NCBI RefSeq assembly: GCF_035046485.1
Contig: NC_085138.1
Coordinates: forward strand, 23,592,800-23,656,799
Length of the DNA stretch: 64,000 bases
DNA from: Aedes albopictus
Taxonomy: Eukaryota; Arthropoda; Insecta; Diptera; Culicidae
Reading direction: 5' to 3'
In this document: piece after piece, positions 1 through 12,490 of the stretch
How the letters are laid out: each line of letters begins with the position of its first letter
How positions within the stretch are numbered: the stretch's first letter is position 1
Program-made: the position numbers and the translations under genes
Notes under the pieces: generated by a model
Seen by the model: the letters and a program-made list of their open reading frames with translations, nothing else
The model's database searches: none
What the model was told of the DNA's origin: nothing

Positions 1-830
1 TGTATGTGTGTGTGTATGTATGTTACAAAAAAATGTCACTCACGGTTCTCAGCCGTCTGTTGACCGATTTGAGTTCTCTTGGAAGCAAATGAAAGCTACT
101 ACATCCTAGTAGAACGCTATTGAATTTTATTTTGATTGGACGTTCGGTTACCGAGATATCTTTCAAAGGGTGCTAGGGAGTAGTACAACTTAATTATTTT
201 AGATATTTTTGACAAAGTGTATCACCATAAATTTCTCAGCCGTCTACCAACCGATTTGGGTTCTTAAGACCCAAACGAAAACTACTACATCCTAGTAGAA
301 CGCTTTTGAATTTTATTTTGATTGGACGTTCGATTTCCGAGATATCTTTCAAGGAGTGCTAGGGAGTGGTACAACTTAATTATTTTAGATATTTTTGACA
401 AAGTGTATCACCATTAATTTCTCAGCCGTCTATCAACCGATTCGGGTTCTTAAGGCCCAAAACGAAAGCTACTGCATCCTAGAAGAACGCTTTTGAATTT
501 CATTCCGATTGGACATTTTGTAACCGAGATATTTTTCGAGGAGTACTTTGGAGTAATACAACTTAACTTTTTAAGAGGTCTTTGACAAAATGCTTCATAA
601 TAAATGAATCAGCCGTGTGTCAATCGATTTGAGTTCTCTCAGCATCAAATGAAAGCTACAGCATCCTAGTAGTATGCTATTAAATTTCATGCCGTTTGGA
701 CATTTTGTTTCCGAGATATTTTTCCACGAGTACTAAAGAGTAATGAAATTTACGCTTTTGAGAGATTTTTGATAAAATGTATCATAATAAATTTCTCAGC
801 CGTCTGTCAACAGATTTTTTATGATCATAT
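1..830. repeat. ~187-bp tandem repeat, block 1
   Basis: About 4.5 diverged copies of a ~187-bp unit. Each has a 'ctcagccgtct' start, a 'ccgattt...gttct' segment, 'gcatcctagtagaacgc', 'gattggac' and 'ccgagatat'. Units start near 47, 233, 419, 608 and 797. No coding potential was seen. It looks like a mosquito dispersed repeat whose internal unit has been tandemly amplified. Confidence 0.8.
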
Positions 831-1079
831 TTGGTTTCACAAGTTAGTTATTCATGAAAATGCAATTGCTACAAATACATAAAAGCTACTATCTCTTTGT
901 AATATTTGAGCTTAATAAACGGTAGCAAAAATATCATGGAATGTATGTAGGAAAAGCCTTTTAACCCTTCTTACACCCATAAGAAGAGTATAAATACCGC
1001 TTGGAAAACCGACTTTTGATCCGAGGCCCGCAGGGCCGAGTCACATATGCCAATCAACTTAGCTCGACGAATTGAGCAA

Positions 1080-1138
1080 ATGTCTGTATGTGCGTGTGTG
1101 TGTGTGTGTGTATGTGTGTGTGTGTGTGTGTGTATGTA
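1080..1138. repeat. (TG)n microsatellite
   Basis: A run of TG dinucleotides with a few TA interruptions. It immediately precedes the second 187-bp repeat block, just as a shorter TG run precedes the first block at position 1. The microsatellite therefore appears to belong to the repeat unit itself. Confidence 0.9.
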
Positions 1139-1735
1139 TGTTACAAAAAAATGTCACTCACGTTTCTCAGCCGTCTGTTGACCGATTTGAGTTCTCTTGG
1201 AAGCAAATGAAAGCTACTACATCCTAGTAAAACGCTATTGAATTTTATTTTGATTGGACGTTCGGTTACCGAGATATCTTTCAAAGAGTGCTAGGAAGTA
1301 GTACAACTTAATTATTTTAGAGATTTTTGACAAAGTGTATCACCATTAATTTCTCAGCCGTCTATCAACCGATTTGGGTTCTTAAGGCCCCAAACGAAAG
1401 CTACTGCATCCTAGAAGAACGCTTTTGAATTTCATTCCGATTGGACATTTTGTAACCGAGATATCTTTCGGGGAGTACTTTGGAGTAATACAACTTAACT
1501 TTTTAAGAGGTCTTTGAAAAATGCTTCATAATAAATTGACCAGCCGTGTGTCAATCGATTTGAGTTCTCTCATCAGCAAATGAAAGGTGCAGCATCCTAG
1601 TAGTATACTATTGAATTTCGTTCCGTTTGGACATTTTGTTTCCGAGATATCTTTCGAGGAGTACTTAGGAATAATAAAATTTACGCTATTGAGATATTTT
1701 TGATAAAATGTATCATAATAAATTTCTCAGCCGTC
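1139..1735. repeat. ~187-bp tandem repeat, block 2
   Basis: Second copy of the block at 1-830, offset by about 1118 bp, again beginning 'gttacaaaaaaatgtcactcac' and carrying about three units. The two blocks look like a direct duplication of a larger repeat that includes the TG tract. Between 1736 and 2261 I see only AT-rich sequence. Confidence 0.75.
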
Positions 1736-2274
1736 TGTTTCTCTGTGCCACAACCATGAGTCCCAAGTACTTTGGATCTGATTTATTCAACTGATAAAGA
1801 ATATTTGACAAAGTGTATTTCGATGATTTTATCACCCATGTATTAATAGATTGGCAGTTAACAAGAGATACAATATTCCAGAATATGTAAGCTATTGTTT
1901 GAACATTTCATACAAGATTCTAGGAGATTCTAGCTGGCATTTCTGGTAGTTGAGCCCTTGGTCGATGATTCTATTATATGGAAAGCAATCAACTTGATGC
2001 CAAATCTATAATATTTTTAATATTTTCTAGAATGACCAAAAATCACAATCATACATACGAATAATACAACAATAATTTTAATAAGTGTAAGAAGGGTTCT
2101 GTTCACCAAAGGTGGATTAATTCAGGTTTTTTAGCTCTTAAAATGGTTCTTGGACAACATTGATGAGAAATTTGAAACAAAAAAGATAAAGCGTTTAAAC
2201 TGTTTTGGCCAAATTTAGAACATTTTCCCATAGTTTTCATAAGGTGACTCTCGAACAATTTGTTTTATCGCTTT

Positions 2275-2560
2275 CTTCTTCTTCTTCTTCTTCTTGGCTT
2301 AACGTCCTCACTGGGACAAAGCCTGCTTCTCAGCTTAGTGTTCTATGAGCACTTCCACAGTTATTAACTGAGAGCTTCCTCTGCCAATGACCATTTTGCA
2401 TGTGTATATCGTGTGGCAGGCACGAAGATACTCTATGCCCAAGGAAGTCAAGGAAATTTCCTTTACGAAAAGATCCTGGACCGACCGGGTATCGAACCCG
2501 TCACCCTCAGCATGGTCATGCTGAATACCCGTGCGTTTACCGCTTCGACTATGTGGGCCC
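2275..2560 (-). mobile_element. Feilai-type tRNA-derived SINE, copy 1
   Basis: The minus strand reads a tRNA-like head with an A box (TAG-CGAAGCGG type) and a B box (GGTTCGATACC), then a ~200-bp body and an (AAG)n tail that appears as CTT repeats at 2275-2296. It is flanked by a perfect 13-bp target-site duplication, GTTTTATCGCTTT (2262-2274 and 2561-2573). The body matches the plus-strand copy at 51205-51492 closely. Feilai is the known Aedes SINE of this structure; the family name is from memory. The head has a long variable arm, as in class II tRNA. Confidence 0.88.
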
Positions 2561-3239
2561 GTTTTATCGCTTTATCTATTTCGATTCAAATTTCTCGTCA
2601 AATTAGTTTAATAACCACTTTTAGAGCTCCCAAAAACGCGCATTTTCGTGCGCTGAGAATTTTGATACGCCATTCCGTTCAAAAAATATTGATGATTTTC
2701 TAGAAAAAAAACAGGCACTATTCAAGTATGTTTTACTTAAGTTACAAAAATAACAACCCCCTCCCACCCCACCCCTATTTTTTATATGTTTTACAATAAC
2801 ATACGCACATCTTTTCAGTGCAGGCAAAGATATTTTTCATGTTTGCCCCATCCCGTCATATCACCTTTTCAAAAAACGATGTTTTTTTTAAGAAAAACAC
2901 TTGTAACTACTGAACAAAAAGTAATAACGACCAACTCAGCACACAAAACGACGCGTTTTCAAATGCTCTACAAGTGTTTCTCGGGCGGCTTTGATGAAAA
3001 GTCGAAACTGAAAAAGTAAATCTCAGAAAACCGGTTTTTCTTGAACCACAACGGTAACGGAAGGGTTAAAGCACGTGACTATCATGCAAAGGACCTGGGA
3101 TCAAGTTTGGGATCGAATCTCACTCACGACAAACTCACAAAGTGCGAGTACTTACTACAGAAGGGAATCAAAACGTGGGTCCCGATAAGGTTAAAAATCT
3201 CGTTAATAAAGATAAAAAATACTCTCAGGGCAATAACCG

Positions 3240-3480
3240 GCAGGGAATTTGGGAGGAGTTCCTGGAATAAGCTCCAGGTGGCATTTCTAGAAGGAACCTC
3301 TGGAGGATTGTTTTTTGCGTGAAGCTCTTAAAGGAATCCTTTCTAATTCTTGGATGAGTTTCCGGGAGGAACCTACGGCTGAAATTCCTGAAACAAAAAA
3401 CCCTGAAGAATGACATACATGAACTCATGAAGGAAGCCTTGGAAGAAACTAATGGAGGAAATCCATAGAGAGACATTTAT
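3240..3480. repeat. Decayed ~23-bp repeat (GGAATTCCTGGA type)
   Basis: Degenerate iterations of 'ggaatttctgg..ggaa'-like words with no preserved register. The words resemble the decayed arrays at 8.4-10.7 and 24.8-26.0 kb. I interpret it as an old remnant of the same minisatellite family. Confidence 0.5.
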
Positions 3481-3689
3481 CGAAAAATAACCTCAATCAC
3501 AGAAGGAAAGTGGGAAATTAAGTCGTCATTAAGTTGAGAAACAGACTATAAGTAAAAGGCAGTCAATGAAAACATTGTTAATCAATCACTGCGTACAAAC
3601 CCAAGCAACATTTTCTACCAAAAAATTGTTATTGGTTTAAAAAAGACACGGACACTTTTGGTAGTTCCAGTGAGCTCTTTGCTCATTGA

Positions 3690-3845
3690 AGGAAGTACGA
3701 CACTAGACAACGGACTAGCATGCAACGCCCAGTGGCACAGCCGAAAACTTTTCCTGACAGCGGCGGCGGGAATCGAACCCACGCTCCTCAGCACGATGGT
3801 ACTAAATGCTTGGTGACACTAGCCGCACGACCACGAAACCACACT
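3690..3845 (-). mobile_element. tRNA-derived SINE-like element (family 2)
   Basis: The minus strand has a tRNA-like head ending in a perfect B box, GGTTCGATTCC, followed by a body ending in '...TTGTCTAGTG'. The same 3' end is found in the SINE at 53708-53862, so I place both in one family, distinct from Feilai. The boundaries are approximate because no clear target-site duplication was seen. Confidence 0.6.
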
Positions 3846-4016
3846 TTGGTTTGAGAATCTCCATTAAACCTAACTGCTTATATTTTAGTTTTATGATGGT
3901 TCTAAGAATCTATTTGAATTTGTTTGACTATCAAATCTTACTGGGTATGGGTATCGCAAGGCAAATACGTACGTATGCGTGCGTAGTTCTACGATATGCA
4001 CTATACGATTTACCTA

Positions 4017-4291
4017 CCCAAGTAACCACAGTGCTGAAGCCTTATTGCATGCAGCAGATATACGGTGTATTTAGTGCAATCATTACTTTACATGCAAACT
4101 TAAGGTTGATTTAAAGTGGAAGTGGGCAATTATAGAATCAAATTAAGATAATATTGGTATAATCTTGAAGCAGTCGCATAATTGCCCATTTCCACTTTAA
4201 ATCAACTTTAAGTTTGAATGTAAAGTAATGATTGCTCTAAGTACACCGTATATCTGCATGCAATAAGGCTTCAGCACCGTGGTTACTTGGG
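4017..4291. mobile_element. Fold-back MITE, TA target site
   Basis: Two ~115-bp arms are imperfect reverse complements around a ~45-bp loop. The ends are CCCAAGTAACCAC and GTGGTTACTTGGG, with TA on both sides (4015-4016 and 4292-4293). It has no ORF. The termini resemble those of the larger element at 57516-58803 (CCCAAGCAACCA). Confidence 0.88.
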
Positions 4292-4744
4292 TATAATTTC
4301 AGTACACTGATCGATTTCATTTTTCTTTTTTAGGTAATACTACTTCCTAAGGCTGAGCAAAAAAAATGTAAGCAAAACATATGCAATTTTCCATCTCAAA
4401 TCTGTTAAAGGCACTTGCACATACTCTACGGTACGACTGTTTACTTATGAAAAAATAACGAATTTTTACTCAAAATTTGTTGAAGATTTCTTCAGACAAC
4501 TAGCGATCAAGTAATAGACAGAGGCACATAAATTGGTGAGCCAGTTTCATGGAGAACGTTTGAATAATGATGATTGTAAAATAAAAAGTAGTACTAAGAT
4601 AACAATAATTTTTTTTTGTTTTTATTTTTGTGTATTTTAACTAGTTGCTAATTCTACACTCGTAACAATAATTATAATTGATACATAACCATTTATTTAT
4701 TTTGCAGAAATTGATTCAACAACGTTTATCTAATTAACATTCCT

Positions 4745-5020
4745 TCCCATCTTCGATGTCCGTAAGGACGTGGCCGGTGACCTGACTTGAGTTTGGAGTT
4801 AACAAACTGTGTACAAAGCAAATGGTTAGCTATTCCCAAGCCCCATTCAGTGGTTCTCTGTGCAATTTCGATTGTGCCACAGATTCAAAAGCATAGAGTT
4901 AAAGTTAAAGTAGATAAGAAGATTCAAAGTAGGAGGAAAGGAACAGGCCAGGGATTGAATCCAGGATCTTTTGCATACGAATCTGGCAGTAGACCACCAA
5001 GCCGGTTCTCAAAATATGCA
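4745..5020 (-). mobile_element. tRNA-derived SINE-like element (family 3)
   Basis: The minus strand shows a tRNA-like head near 4940-5010, with 'CTTGGTGGTCTACTGCC' as a plausible A box and 'GGATTCAATCC' as a B box. A ~200-bp body runs leftwards. The edges are not resolved and I cannot name the family. Confidence 0.5.
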
Positions 5021-5239
5021 ATTCATATCATCACAGAAAGAGGACATCCTTCTACAACTAAATGTAATACAAAATGACATTTTTATCGGATTGAGTAAGC
5101 ACCGTTCTACTTTCTTGAACAGCTTTATTCGCTCGACATGCAGCCAGGGGTTATCAGATCGCTACTATGTACAGGTATAGGCATGTACTTCAATAACCTT
5201 TCTGCTCTGTCCGTGCACACCACGCAACATTGTTGCCGC

Positions 5240-6480
5240 AATAATTTTCCAGACCTTATGACTTCATCCGGTTCAACTCAATTTGCCGCAGACCGAGACC
5301 GGTCAGATACGGGCTAGCCAGCCGGGGTAGAAGCTGCTGTCCCTTCCACCCGTTTCGCCGTTACAGTTCGGCAGGTGCGGTGCATCCAGATTCAGCCCAG
5401 TAGTGAGCATCACACGAATCGAATCAACATTATTTAGCACCTCTTGCGCGCGAGCGCGCACACAGGGGGTTCTCTTCCGGTCCGGTCACTTCTTGCCATC
5501 GCCGCATCGGTAACCCGTGAACCCGTGGACCTGCACTGCGCTACAAGTGGCACGTCTGTTTGCGCGACTATTTAGAAAGTCCGCCGCGCCGGCGGAGTTG
5601 TGACAACTCCCGAGTTAGTTCTCGTTGCACCATAAGAAACTACCTGTTGAAAGCCAATGTCATGATGGCGATGATGATGATGGTTCCTATGCTATGGCTA
5701 GCTAGAGCGGGAAAGCGGGTGCCAAAAAGCAATCGAGCAGCAATGACCAACTTGGTAGCTTGTAGGGAATGTTGGGGCAAGTTGGGAGATCTGTAATAAA
5801 GGAACATAGGAAGTCCTCTCAGGAAATTCTTAGCAGTTCGCATGCAGTAGCACTGAAGGATCTTTTCGAGAAATTCTTCAATTGGGCTTAAAAAAAGACT
5901 CGAAGTAATTAATTGTGGCATGGGTCAATTTATCCACCCCGATGCACCCCAACAATATGTGTAACACCAAATGCCCTAACAGATTTTCAACGCGAGTAGT
6001 GCGAAGCGAATTAGGACCGCGAGAGAGAGAGAGTGATGAGTGGCCCGGGTCCAGGCCATGAGTTGAGTATAGTTATGATAGTCGCTCTAATTGCAAACGC
6101 ATGCCTTCCTCTAATGCTCCTCTCGGACGGGAGGACGTCGGCAGCGGGAGTCCGTTTGGGGTCAGAGCTCCGGTCGTCGTAGCGTCCCCAACAGATTGTG
6201 CTTCGCTTTGGGACAGGTTAGCACTGCGTGGTGGCAGTCAGCCAAAGGGAGGGGCGGACCACGGATATTGATGATAGCTCTGTGCTGGTTTATCCAGTCC
6301 GAAAATTCCGTCGCCGCCGTTCTGGATCAACAACGGACCTCATCTACCGTAGCAGCAGCAACAGCAGCCAGCCAGCCAAAGCCAGTCAGCGAGTCCAAAC
6401 GAAAGGCGGCGGCAGCCAGCAGCCCAGCTACATAGATAGACAACCAATGGACGATTTGATTATTACCGGGCAATTATGAT
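5240..6480. other. GC-rich, single-copy-looking island
   Basis: Clearly more GC-rich than its surroundings, with CpG-rich words (cgcgcgagcgcgc near 5448) and a GA tract near 6020-6033. No recognised protein, and no convincing exon with both splice signals, was found. It could hold promoter, UTR or enhancer sequence of a host gene. This is inferred from composition only. Confidence 0.35.
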
Positions 6481-7189
6481 GATGATGGTGCTTTTGTCTC
6501 GCGGACGCCACTCCGCCGGTGCTCTTGGTTCGGTGGGATTGAGGGAGCGATCCGTGGCCACTAGTAGAGAGTTGTGTCATGGAGCCGTGGTCGAAGTATG
6601 GGGGAGAGGTCACCGGAGAGGTGGGAGGTCGGGAAAAAGATGAAGAAGGTGGCGATGGGTTTATGCTGGGATAATTTAGCATATCTGATGGGAGGAAATC
6701 TCGGGTGCGATTTTTTTGTCTTCTCGGCGCTGGGCTCCGATGGATGGACAATAGTTGGATGGATAGTGGGAGTTGTGTGGGTAAATGTTGGTAAAAACTA
6801 GAGTTCAAAACGAAAACCTAATGAAATGGTCGTATGGTTCAAATACAATAATTGTTAGCTAGTCCCTAGCCACACTCATGGCTGTCTGTTTAATTAATAT
6901 TGCTCTGGTCAATTGTTTATTTACATTGAGCCAGAGCTGTCATGGTAAAATCAGAGCTGGTTACTCAAGATTTGCAATTCTCAGTACTCCTATACTGGTA
7001 ATCCCCAAAAGAAATAACTTCAGCATTACACCGAATTAAGAATTGTTCCGGGTAAACCACTCCATGAAATAAAACAATCACGATTTTGTCTTTCTCATAC
7101 ACCAAAGTATACTGAAAGGCTATATGTTCACACAAAAAAACGAATTTTCGACAGAATGCTCGGATGGTCAAGTGACTTATACCAATCAA

Positions 7190-7275
7190 CTCAGTTTCAC
7201 GAATTGAGATGATGTATGTGTGTCTGTGTATGTATGTGCGTGTATGTGTGTATCTATGTCTGTGTACAAAAAAGG
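7190..7275. repeat. Degenerate (TG)n tract of a dispersed repeat
   Basis: A TG/TA-rich run followed by 'tacaaaaaaggtcactcac'. It matches the sequence leading into the 187-bp repeats at 1-30 and 1110-1165, so it is a third copy of that repeat's leader. Confidence 0.6.
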
Positions 7276-7285
7276 TCACTCACTT

Positions 7286-7494
7286 TTAAGGTGAATGTAT
7301 GACGAAGCCACACTTCGAATTTTCAAGAGCACAAATCTGAGCAATCGCAAGCCAGATTGAGCTGAAAAGTTGATCGATTGGTTACCCGCTGGTGGTGACC
7401 AATCGATCAACTTTTCAGCGCAAACCGACACTCGGTTCTTTAGATTTGTGCTCTTGAAAATTCGAGGTGTGGCTTCGTCATATCTTCACCTTAA
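7286..7494. mobile_element. Fold-back MITE bounded by TTAA
   Basis: A near-perfect palindrome of about 200 bp. The outer arms are 'GGTGAA..TATGACGAAGCC' and its complement. The inner arms, 'AAGTTGATCGATTGGT' and its complement, surround a short loop. TTAA occurs at both ends (7286-7289 and 7491-7494), compatible with a piggyBac-type target or with TTAA being part of the repeat. It lies inside the dispersed-repeat leader, interrupting 'gtcactcactt'. No ORF. Confidence 0.8.
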
Positions 7495-7779
7495 GGCACT
7501 TCCCATAGGCCGATTTTTCGAATTTTAGCACAAATCTAACCGGAATTTTACCGCATTGTTTGCTATTAAAATGATTCGGATTGGTCAAGGCGTTCCAGAG
7601 TTATGGCCATTTCAGTGATCCGAACCAACACCGGTAGAACTGGGCGTTAATAAAACATTACTAAGCCCAATGGCGACACATCAAACTGAGCCGATTTTTG
7701 TAAACTTCAGCATGGTTGACGAGTTTTGTGCGGAACTCACCACCATCACCACAATCAATCAGAAATTCCACGATGTCGA

Positions 7780-8330
7780 CCCTTTTCAAGATTGTGACCT
7801 AATATTTAGGATGGCGGCTCAAACTTCAAGATGTCGACTGTTCAATAGAGTTTTAGGCTTTAAAACCATTCAATATGGGTATAGTTGGTATGGGTAAGAT
7901 GCCTGGAGCAGAGTTGGCAAATGTCAAAAAAATGTCATTTGGTTATTTACCATTTTCACTACCTCTAGTGAGAAATATTTACTGAAAATATCGTTATTAT
8001 AGCATAACTAACCAGCATTATTGAAGGTTTGTGTTTGTGGATGGAAATTTTCACTGGAAGTGGGAGAACTGGAAAATGCCATGACATTTCCGTGATATTT
8101 CACAACCCTCCAAAAACGGCGACCAGAATATTCAAGATGAGGATCGAGAATCCACGATGGCGGCTTTTTAATGGAGTTTTAGTCTCGAAAACCATGCAAT
8201 ATGGGTACATTAGGTATGGGGAAGAAGTCTGGAGTTCAAAAATGGCAACCAGAATTTCCAAGATGGCGGACTTAAGTTCAAGATAGCGGTTCTTTAAGAG
8301 TTCAAGGCTCAAACATCAAAATCCAGATAA
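7780..8330. repeat. Degenerate 'caagatggcgg' repeat
   Basis: Diverged direct repeats with words such as 'caagatggcggct', 'gttttaggctttaaaaccat' and 'caatatgggta' recur at 7795-7900 and 8110-8310. No coding potential was recognised. Confidence 0.5.
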
Positions 8331-8399
8331 ATGATACGATTTCTGGCACAATGAAATGGATTTTTGTTGAACGAATGAAAGAGCGATATTCATCAACAT

Positions 8400-10740
8400 G
8401 TCACTTCCTTTGGAAATGCAGATTGTTTCCAGGAACTCTTTCAGGAATTATTGTTGGGATTTCTCCAGAGTTTCTTTTACGTCTCATTACATATTGTCAA
8501 AGATCTCCTCAGTCATTTATTTCGAATTTCCGCAAAAAAAAAAGTTTTCCTTCAAGAATTTTTCATCAGAGATTATCTTGTGATTATCCCCAAAGAAATT
8601 GTGTTAGATAATCTTCTATGAATTCCGTCAGAGATATATCCGGGAGTTCTTATAAAGATCCCTCTGAAATTTATTGGCGGATTTATATAAGTATTCCACC
8701 AGTACCTTTGTTTGCAATTTCTACACGAAATTAGGCAGACATTTTCAAGAGATTCCTTCAAAAATTTATCTACAAATTTCTGCACGAATCCTTCCAGAAA
8801 TATCTTAAACAATATATCCTTTAAAAAACTTAAATTCAGGAGGTATCTTAAGGAGTTTTTGTCCAGGAATCGAACCAGGAAATGTTCAGGGATTTCTTTA
8901 GAGTTTCCCTTAGAGATTCTTCCAAGAATTCTTTCAGACATACTTTATGAGAAATACCTGGTGAAATTCCTTGGAAAAACTTTGGGCGGAATTCCTAGAA
9001 AATTTTATTGAGTAATCTTAATTTGTGAAGAAATCCTTTAAAAAAAATCCTTAAGGAAACATTTGCTAAAGAAATCCGTCGAGAAATTTGTGGAGGAATT
9101 CTGAGCTTTTGATTTAGTGAAAAAATCGCTGATAGCATTTTTGAAAGTATTCGTGAAGGTATTTTTTGTTTAAAGAGACTTTACCTAATCCTGAAGCACT
9201 TTGTGGACATATTTCTGAAGGAATTTCTGCAAGAATGAAAAATATAAGCTTTTATGAAGATTTCTCTTGAGATATTTCTAAAGGAATTTCTGTAAAAAAT
9301 TCTACGAAATAATTCTGAATAAACTCCTCAAAGAATCCGCGGAGAAATTCTTAAAGTAATACTTAAGGCGAAACTGGAATCATTTTCTCATTTTTCGGTT
9401 TTTGTTTTTTTATTAAATAACGAAGCAATATTTTCAAAATCGGTTTTCGTGCACATGTAAAGCATGGATCAAGGTATCTTCTGATTTTTTTTGAGGTGGA
9501 AAATGTTTTCCATTTTTGCAAAAACCATTTTTATGTGAAATTTTGTTCAAAAATGGTTTCTGCAAAAACGAAAAATATTTTCACATACAAAAAAAACCAG
9601 AAGATACCTTGATCCATACTCTACATGTGCACGAAAACCGATTTTGAAAATTTTGCTTCGTTATGTAATAAAAAATCAAAAACCAAAAAGTGAGGAAATG
9701 CTTCCAGTTTCGCCTTGAGCGAAACGCCGGAGAAAAATCTGGAGGAAATCCTGAAGGAATCTCTGTATGAACTCTCGCTGGAATCTCTGGAGGAATTCAG
9801 GGTTTTCAGGATCCATTCCTCTAGAAGTTCCTGGGCATATTGTGGTGGGAATTTTCAATAGAATTTTAAGCATTTCCTGAGCAAATTTCTCGTGGACTTC
9901 TTGTACGATTTTTTGAATAAATCTCAGGAAGATTTTTCGAAACCACTAGTAAAATTTACGAAATAATCTTTGAAGCTATTCCCGTAAGAAATTTGTGAAT
10001 GAATCCCTGGAGAAGATAAACTAAAGTGATCCCTCACGGAAGTACAGAAAAAAATTCCTGCATAAATTCTGGAGAAATTCTCATAGGAGTTTCTGGAGGA
10101 AACTATAATTTTGGTTGTAACATAAATCATCATCCTGCAAACGTTTACATCGACTTTTCAGATTCAAATAAGTATAATGACACTATTTTCATACAAAAAG
10201 TATATTTATACTTATAATTGTAGAAGCTTTCTTGATCGAATTTTTGGACAATTTTATGAACAAAGAATTTCTGAAGAAATCTCCAGGGAAGTTTCTTAAG
10301 GAATTCCTGGAGGAATTACTGAAAAAAAACTTCCTAATTTCCTAAAGGAGTCTCTGGGAGATTCTTTAGAAAATCCGTGGAGAAATTTCTAAAGGAATAC
10401 TTAACTTTTGATTTTCTGAAGGAATCGCTGAAAGCGTTTCTGAAAAATTCCAAGATTTTCTCCCTGAAAGAATTCTCGTATGGAATTGTAAAAGAACTAA
10501 TGAAGGAATTTCGAAGGAAACTAATGGAAGCTTTTCTAGAGAAGTTCTTGCAGAATTTTCTTGATTTAATTTATAAGGTGATCTCTAGAAAAATTTGGAG
10601 AAAATTATGACGGAATTATGATTGTTATTAAGAAATCAGATAAATTTCCGAGGGCATTCCAGGCAGATTTTTTTTTAGTTCTCTAGAAAAGACTCTGAAG
10701 GAATCGCTTTGGGAATTTCTGAAGCTTCACTAACAGCAAG
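8400..10740. repeat. Old decayed ~23-bp minisatellite tract
   Basis: Dense 'ggaatttctg', 'gaattcct' and 'tccagaaatt' words on both strands, with poor periodicity. It resembles the tract at 24.8-26.0 kb, where 23-bp spacing is still visible in places. I infer an ancient array of the family seen young at 26-44 kb. It is interrupted by a MITE at 9363-9718. Confidence 0.6.
9363..9718. mobile_element. Fold-back MITE in decayed satellite
   Basis: About 350 bp with long inverted arms: the left end AAGGCGAAACTGGAA (from 9365) matches the complement of the right end (to 9716). Pairing continues inward through 'GGATCAAGGTATCTTCTG' and its complement. No ORF and no clean target-site duplication were seen. 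Confidence 0.82.
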
Positions 10741-11059
10741 TCGAGCACTCGACACTGAAGAAATCTGTAAGTCTCACACGAAGTAGGCCAATCTGTCCGA
10801 AGATAAGCAAAGTATTGGAATAAAAAGGAATTTTCTTGTTCTTTTTCTAGATTTTCTTTAAAAGTTTAATGTTTTCGCTTTTTTTTTCTTTTGCAAAAGT
10901 GAAGTAATATTGAAGTGTTTTTATTTTATTATTTTAACTGTTTTTATGCACTTGGCTGGGGGTACATAAATTGAAAAAAGCATAAAAAGAGGTAAATTTG
11001 TACACAAATGAAGATTGGACTTTAATGACAGAATCTATTTCGCGAAAACAGGTTTTGCT

Positions 11060-11580
11060 CCTGGGCATTTGAGACGGGACTAAGGGAGTTCCCAGAAAGT
11101 TCCTATCGAAAGCCCTAAAAAGGGGGTTCCAAGGGGCTTCAGGAGATTTCAGGAGCCTTTTAAGGGCGTTGTGTCAGGTATTGTTGGCGTGTTATTGGGA
11201 ATACGGGGAATTCAGAGCATTTCAATAGTATTAATATCGAAGTTTCAAGGACGTTTCAAAAGGCTTTAAGAGAATTCAGAAGGTCTCAGGAGCCTTTTTC
11301 AAGGGCGTTACAAGTAATTTTAGGGGCGTTTCAAGGCATTTGAGAGTCATTTAAGAGAGTTTCAGGTTTCAGGAAAATTTTTAAGGGCGCTCCTGCCTAC
11401 CTAAAGTTTTAATGGCGTTTGATAGCATTTCAGAGGCGTTCCAAGGGGTTTTCTGGAGCGATTCATAACGTTTCAATGGAATTACAGAGTTTTCAGAGGC
11501 GTTTCAAATCATTGCAGATCAGGGACGTATAAGAAGGCTTTAAAAGGGAATTCCAGGGGCAATTCAAAAGAAATTGTGGT
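11060..11580. repeat. Degenerate G-rich repeat (GGGCGTTTCAAGG)
   Basis: Many diverged iterations of 'ggggcgtttcaaggcattt'-like words. The reverse-complement form (cctctgaaac, cccctgaaa) lies at 11865-12200, on the other side of a MITE. The two tracts together may be one inverted pair. Confidence 0.55.
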
Positions 11581-11586
11581 GGGGTA

Positions 11587-11859
11587 CACAGATAAAAATA
11601 ATGAGGATTACACGTCATGTAAACTTTATTTTAGTCATGTAAACTTAGTGTTATGATGGTTTACATGATATATCATGTAAATTTGTGTTATATGTCATTT
11701 AAACTCTCAGAGTCATGATGAATTACATGACATATAATGGAAGTTTACATGATATTTCATGAACTATACATGTTATGTCATGTAAACTTCTGCGATATCC
11801 CTCGCTCCAATTATGTGCATCATATGTCACAGAATTTTACACTCTTTTTTCGATCTGTG
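11587..11859. mobile_element. MITE with TA duplication, CATGTAAA-iterated
   Basis: Ends CACAGAT and ATCTGTG, with TA on both sides (11585-11586 and 11860-11861), as for Tc1/mariner-type MITEs. The 273-bp interior is filled with copies of 'catgtaaa' and 'tttacatg' in both orientations. No ORF. A structurally similar element lies at 46722-47010. Confidence 0.82.
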
Positions 11860-11864
11860 TATCT

Positions 11865-12200
11865 AAAAATCCTCTGGAACTTCCTGAACTGCCTCTGAAA
11901 TCTCCCTAAAACCCACAAGAACCCCGTGTAACGCACCTGAGACGCTCCGTAACGCCTTTTCGTAAAGCCTCTGAATCCCCCAAGAACGCTCTGAAACTTC
12001 CTGAAATGCCTATAAAATCTCCCTTAAACTCCGTCGGACCCCATGTAACGCAGCTGAGACCCTCGGAAACCCCCGAAAACGTACCTGTAACGCCTCCGGA
12101 ACCCGTCAAATATCATCTGAAACTCACTGCAATGCTTTTTAAAACCCCCTCAGACCCCCGAAAACTCCCCTGAAATCTACTAGTACCCCTTAGGACCCAG
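11865..12200. repeat. Degenerate C-rich repeat, inverse of 11060-11580
   Basis: Iterated 'cccctgaaa', 'gcctctgaaac' and 'acccccgaaaac' words, which are reverse complements of the left tract's words. No gene seen. Confidence 0.5.
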
Positions 12201-12289
12201 AGAAACGTCCCTGTAAAATCCATTTGCTATCCCTTATTAAATTTCCTTCGTAATATTGGTTCTGAGTAGCTTTCCCCCTTTTTATGCAG

Positions 12290-12490
12290 GGCATTAAAAA
12301 GAAATGAGCACTGAGAAGTGAAGCATGGGTGTGGTGAAGTAAGGAGTGAAACATGAGGACTGAAGAGTGAGTGATGAGAAGGGAGAGTGAAATCTCCTGG
12401 TTATTACAGTATTGAAAAGTAAGAAGTGAGGAGTGTGAATCAGTGAAGAATGATGAGTAAGAAGCGAGCAGTGAAGAGTCAGGCTGTAAG
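12290..12490. repeat. GA-rich degenerate minisatellite
   Basis: Iterations of 'agtgaagagtgaggagtga' with variable spacing. The opposite-strand ORF here is low complexity and not supported as a gene. Confidence 0.6.

Noticed and set aside
6428..6808. 126-codon minus-strand ORF rich in Ser, Pro and His
   Set aside because: Low-complexity composition, no domain, and overlapping ORFs on the other strand; not supportable as a gene.
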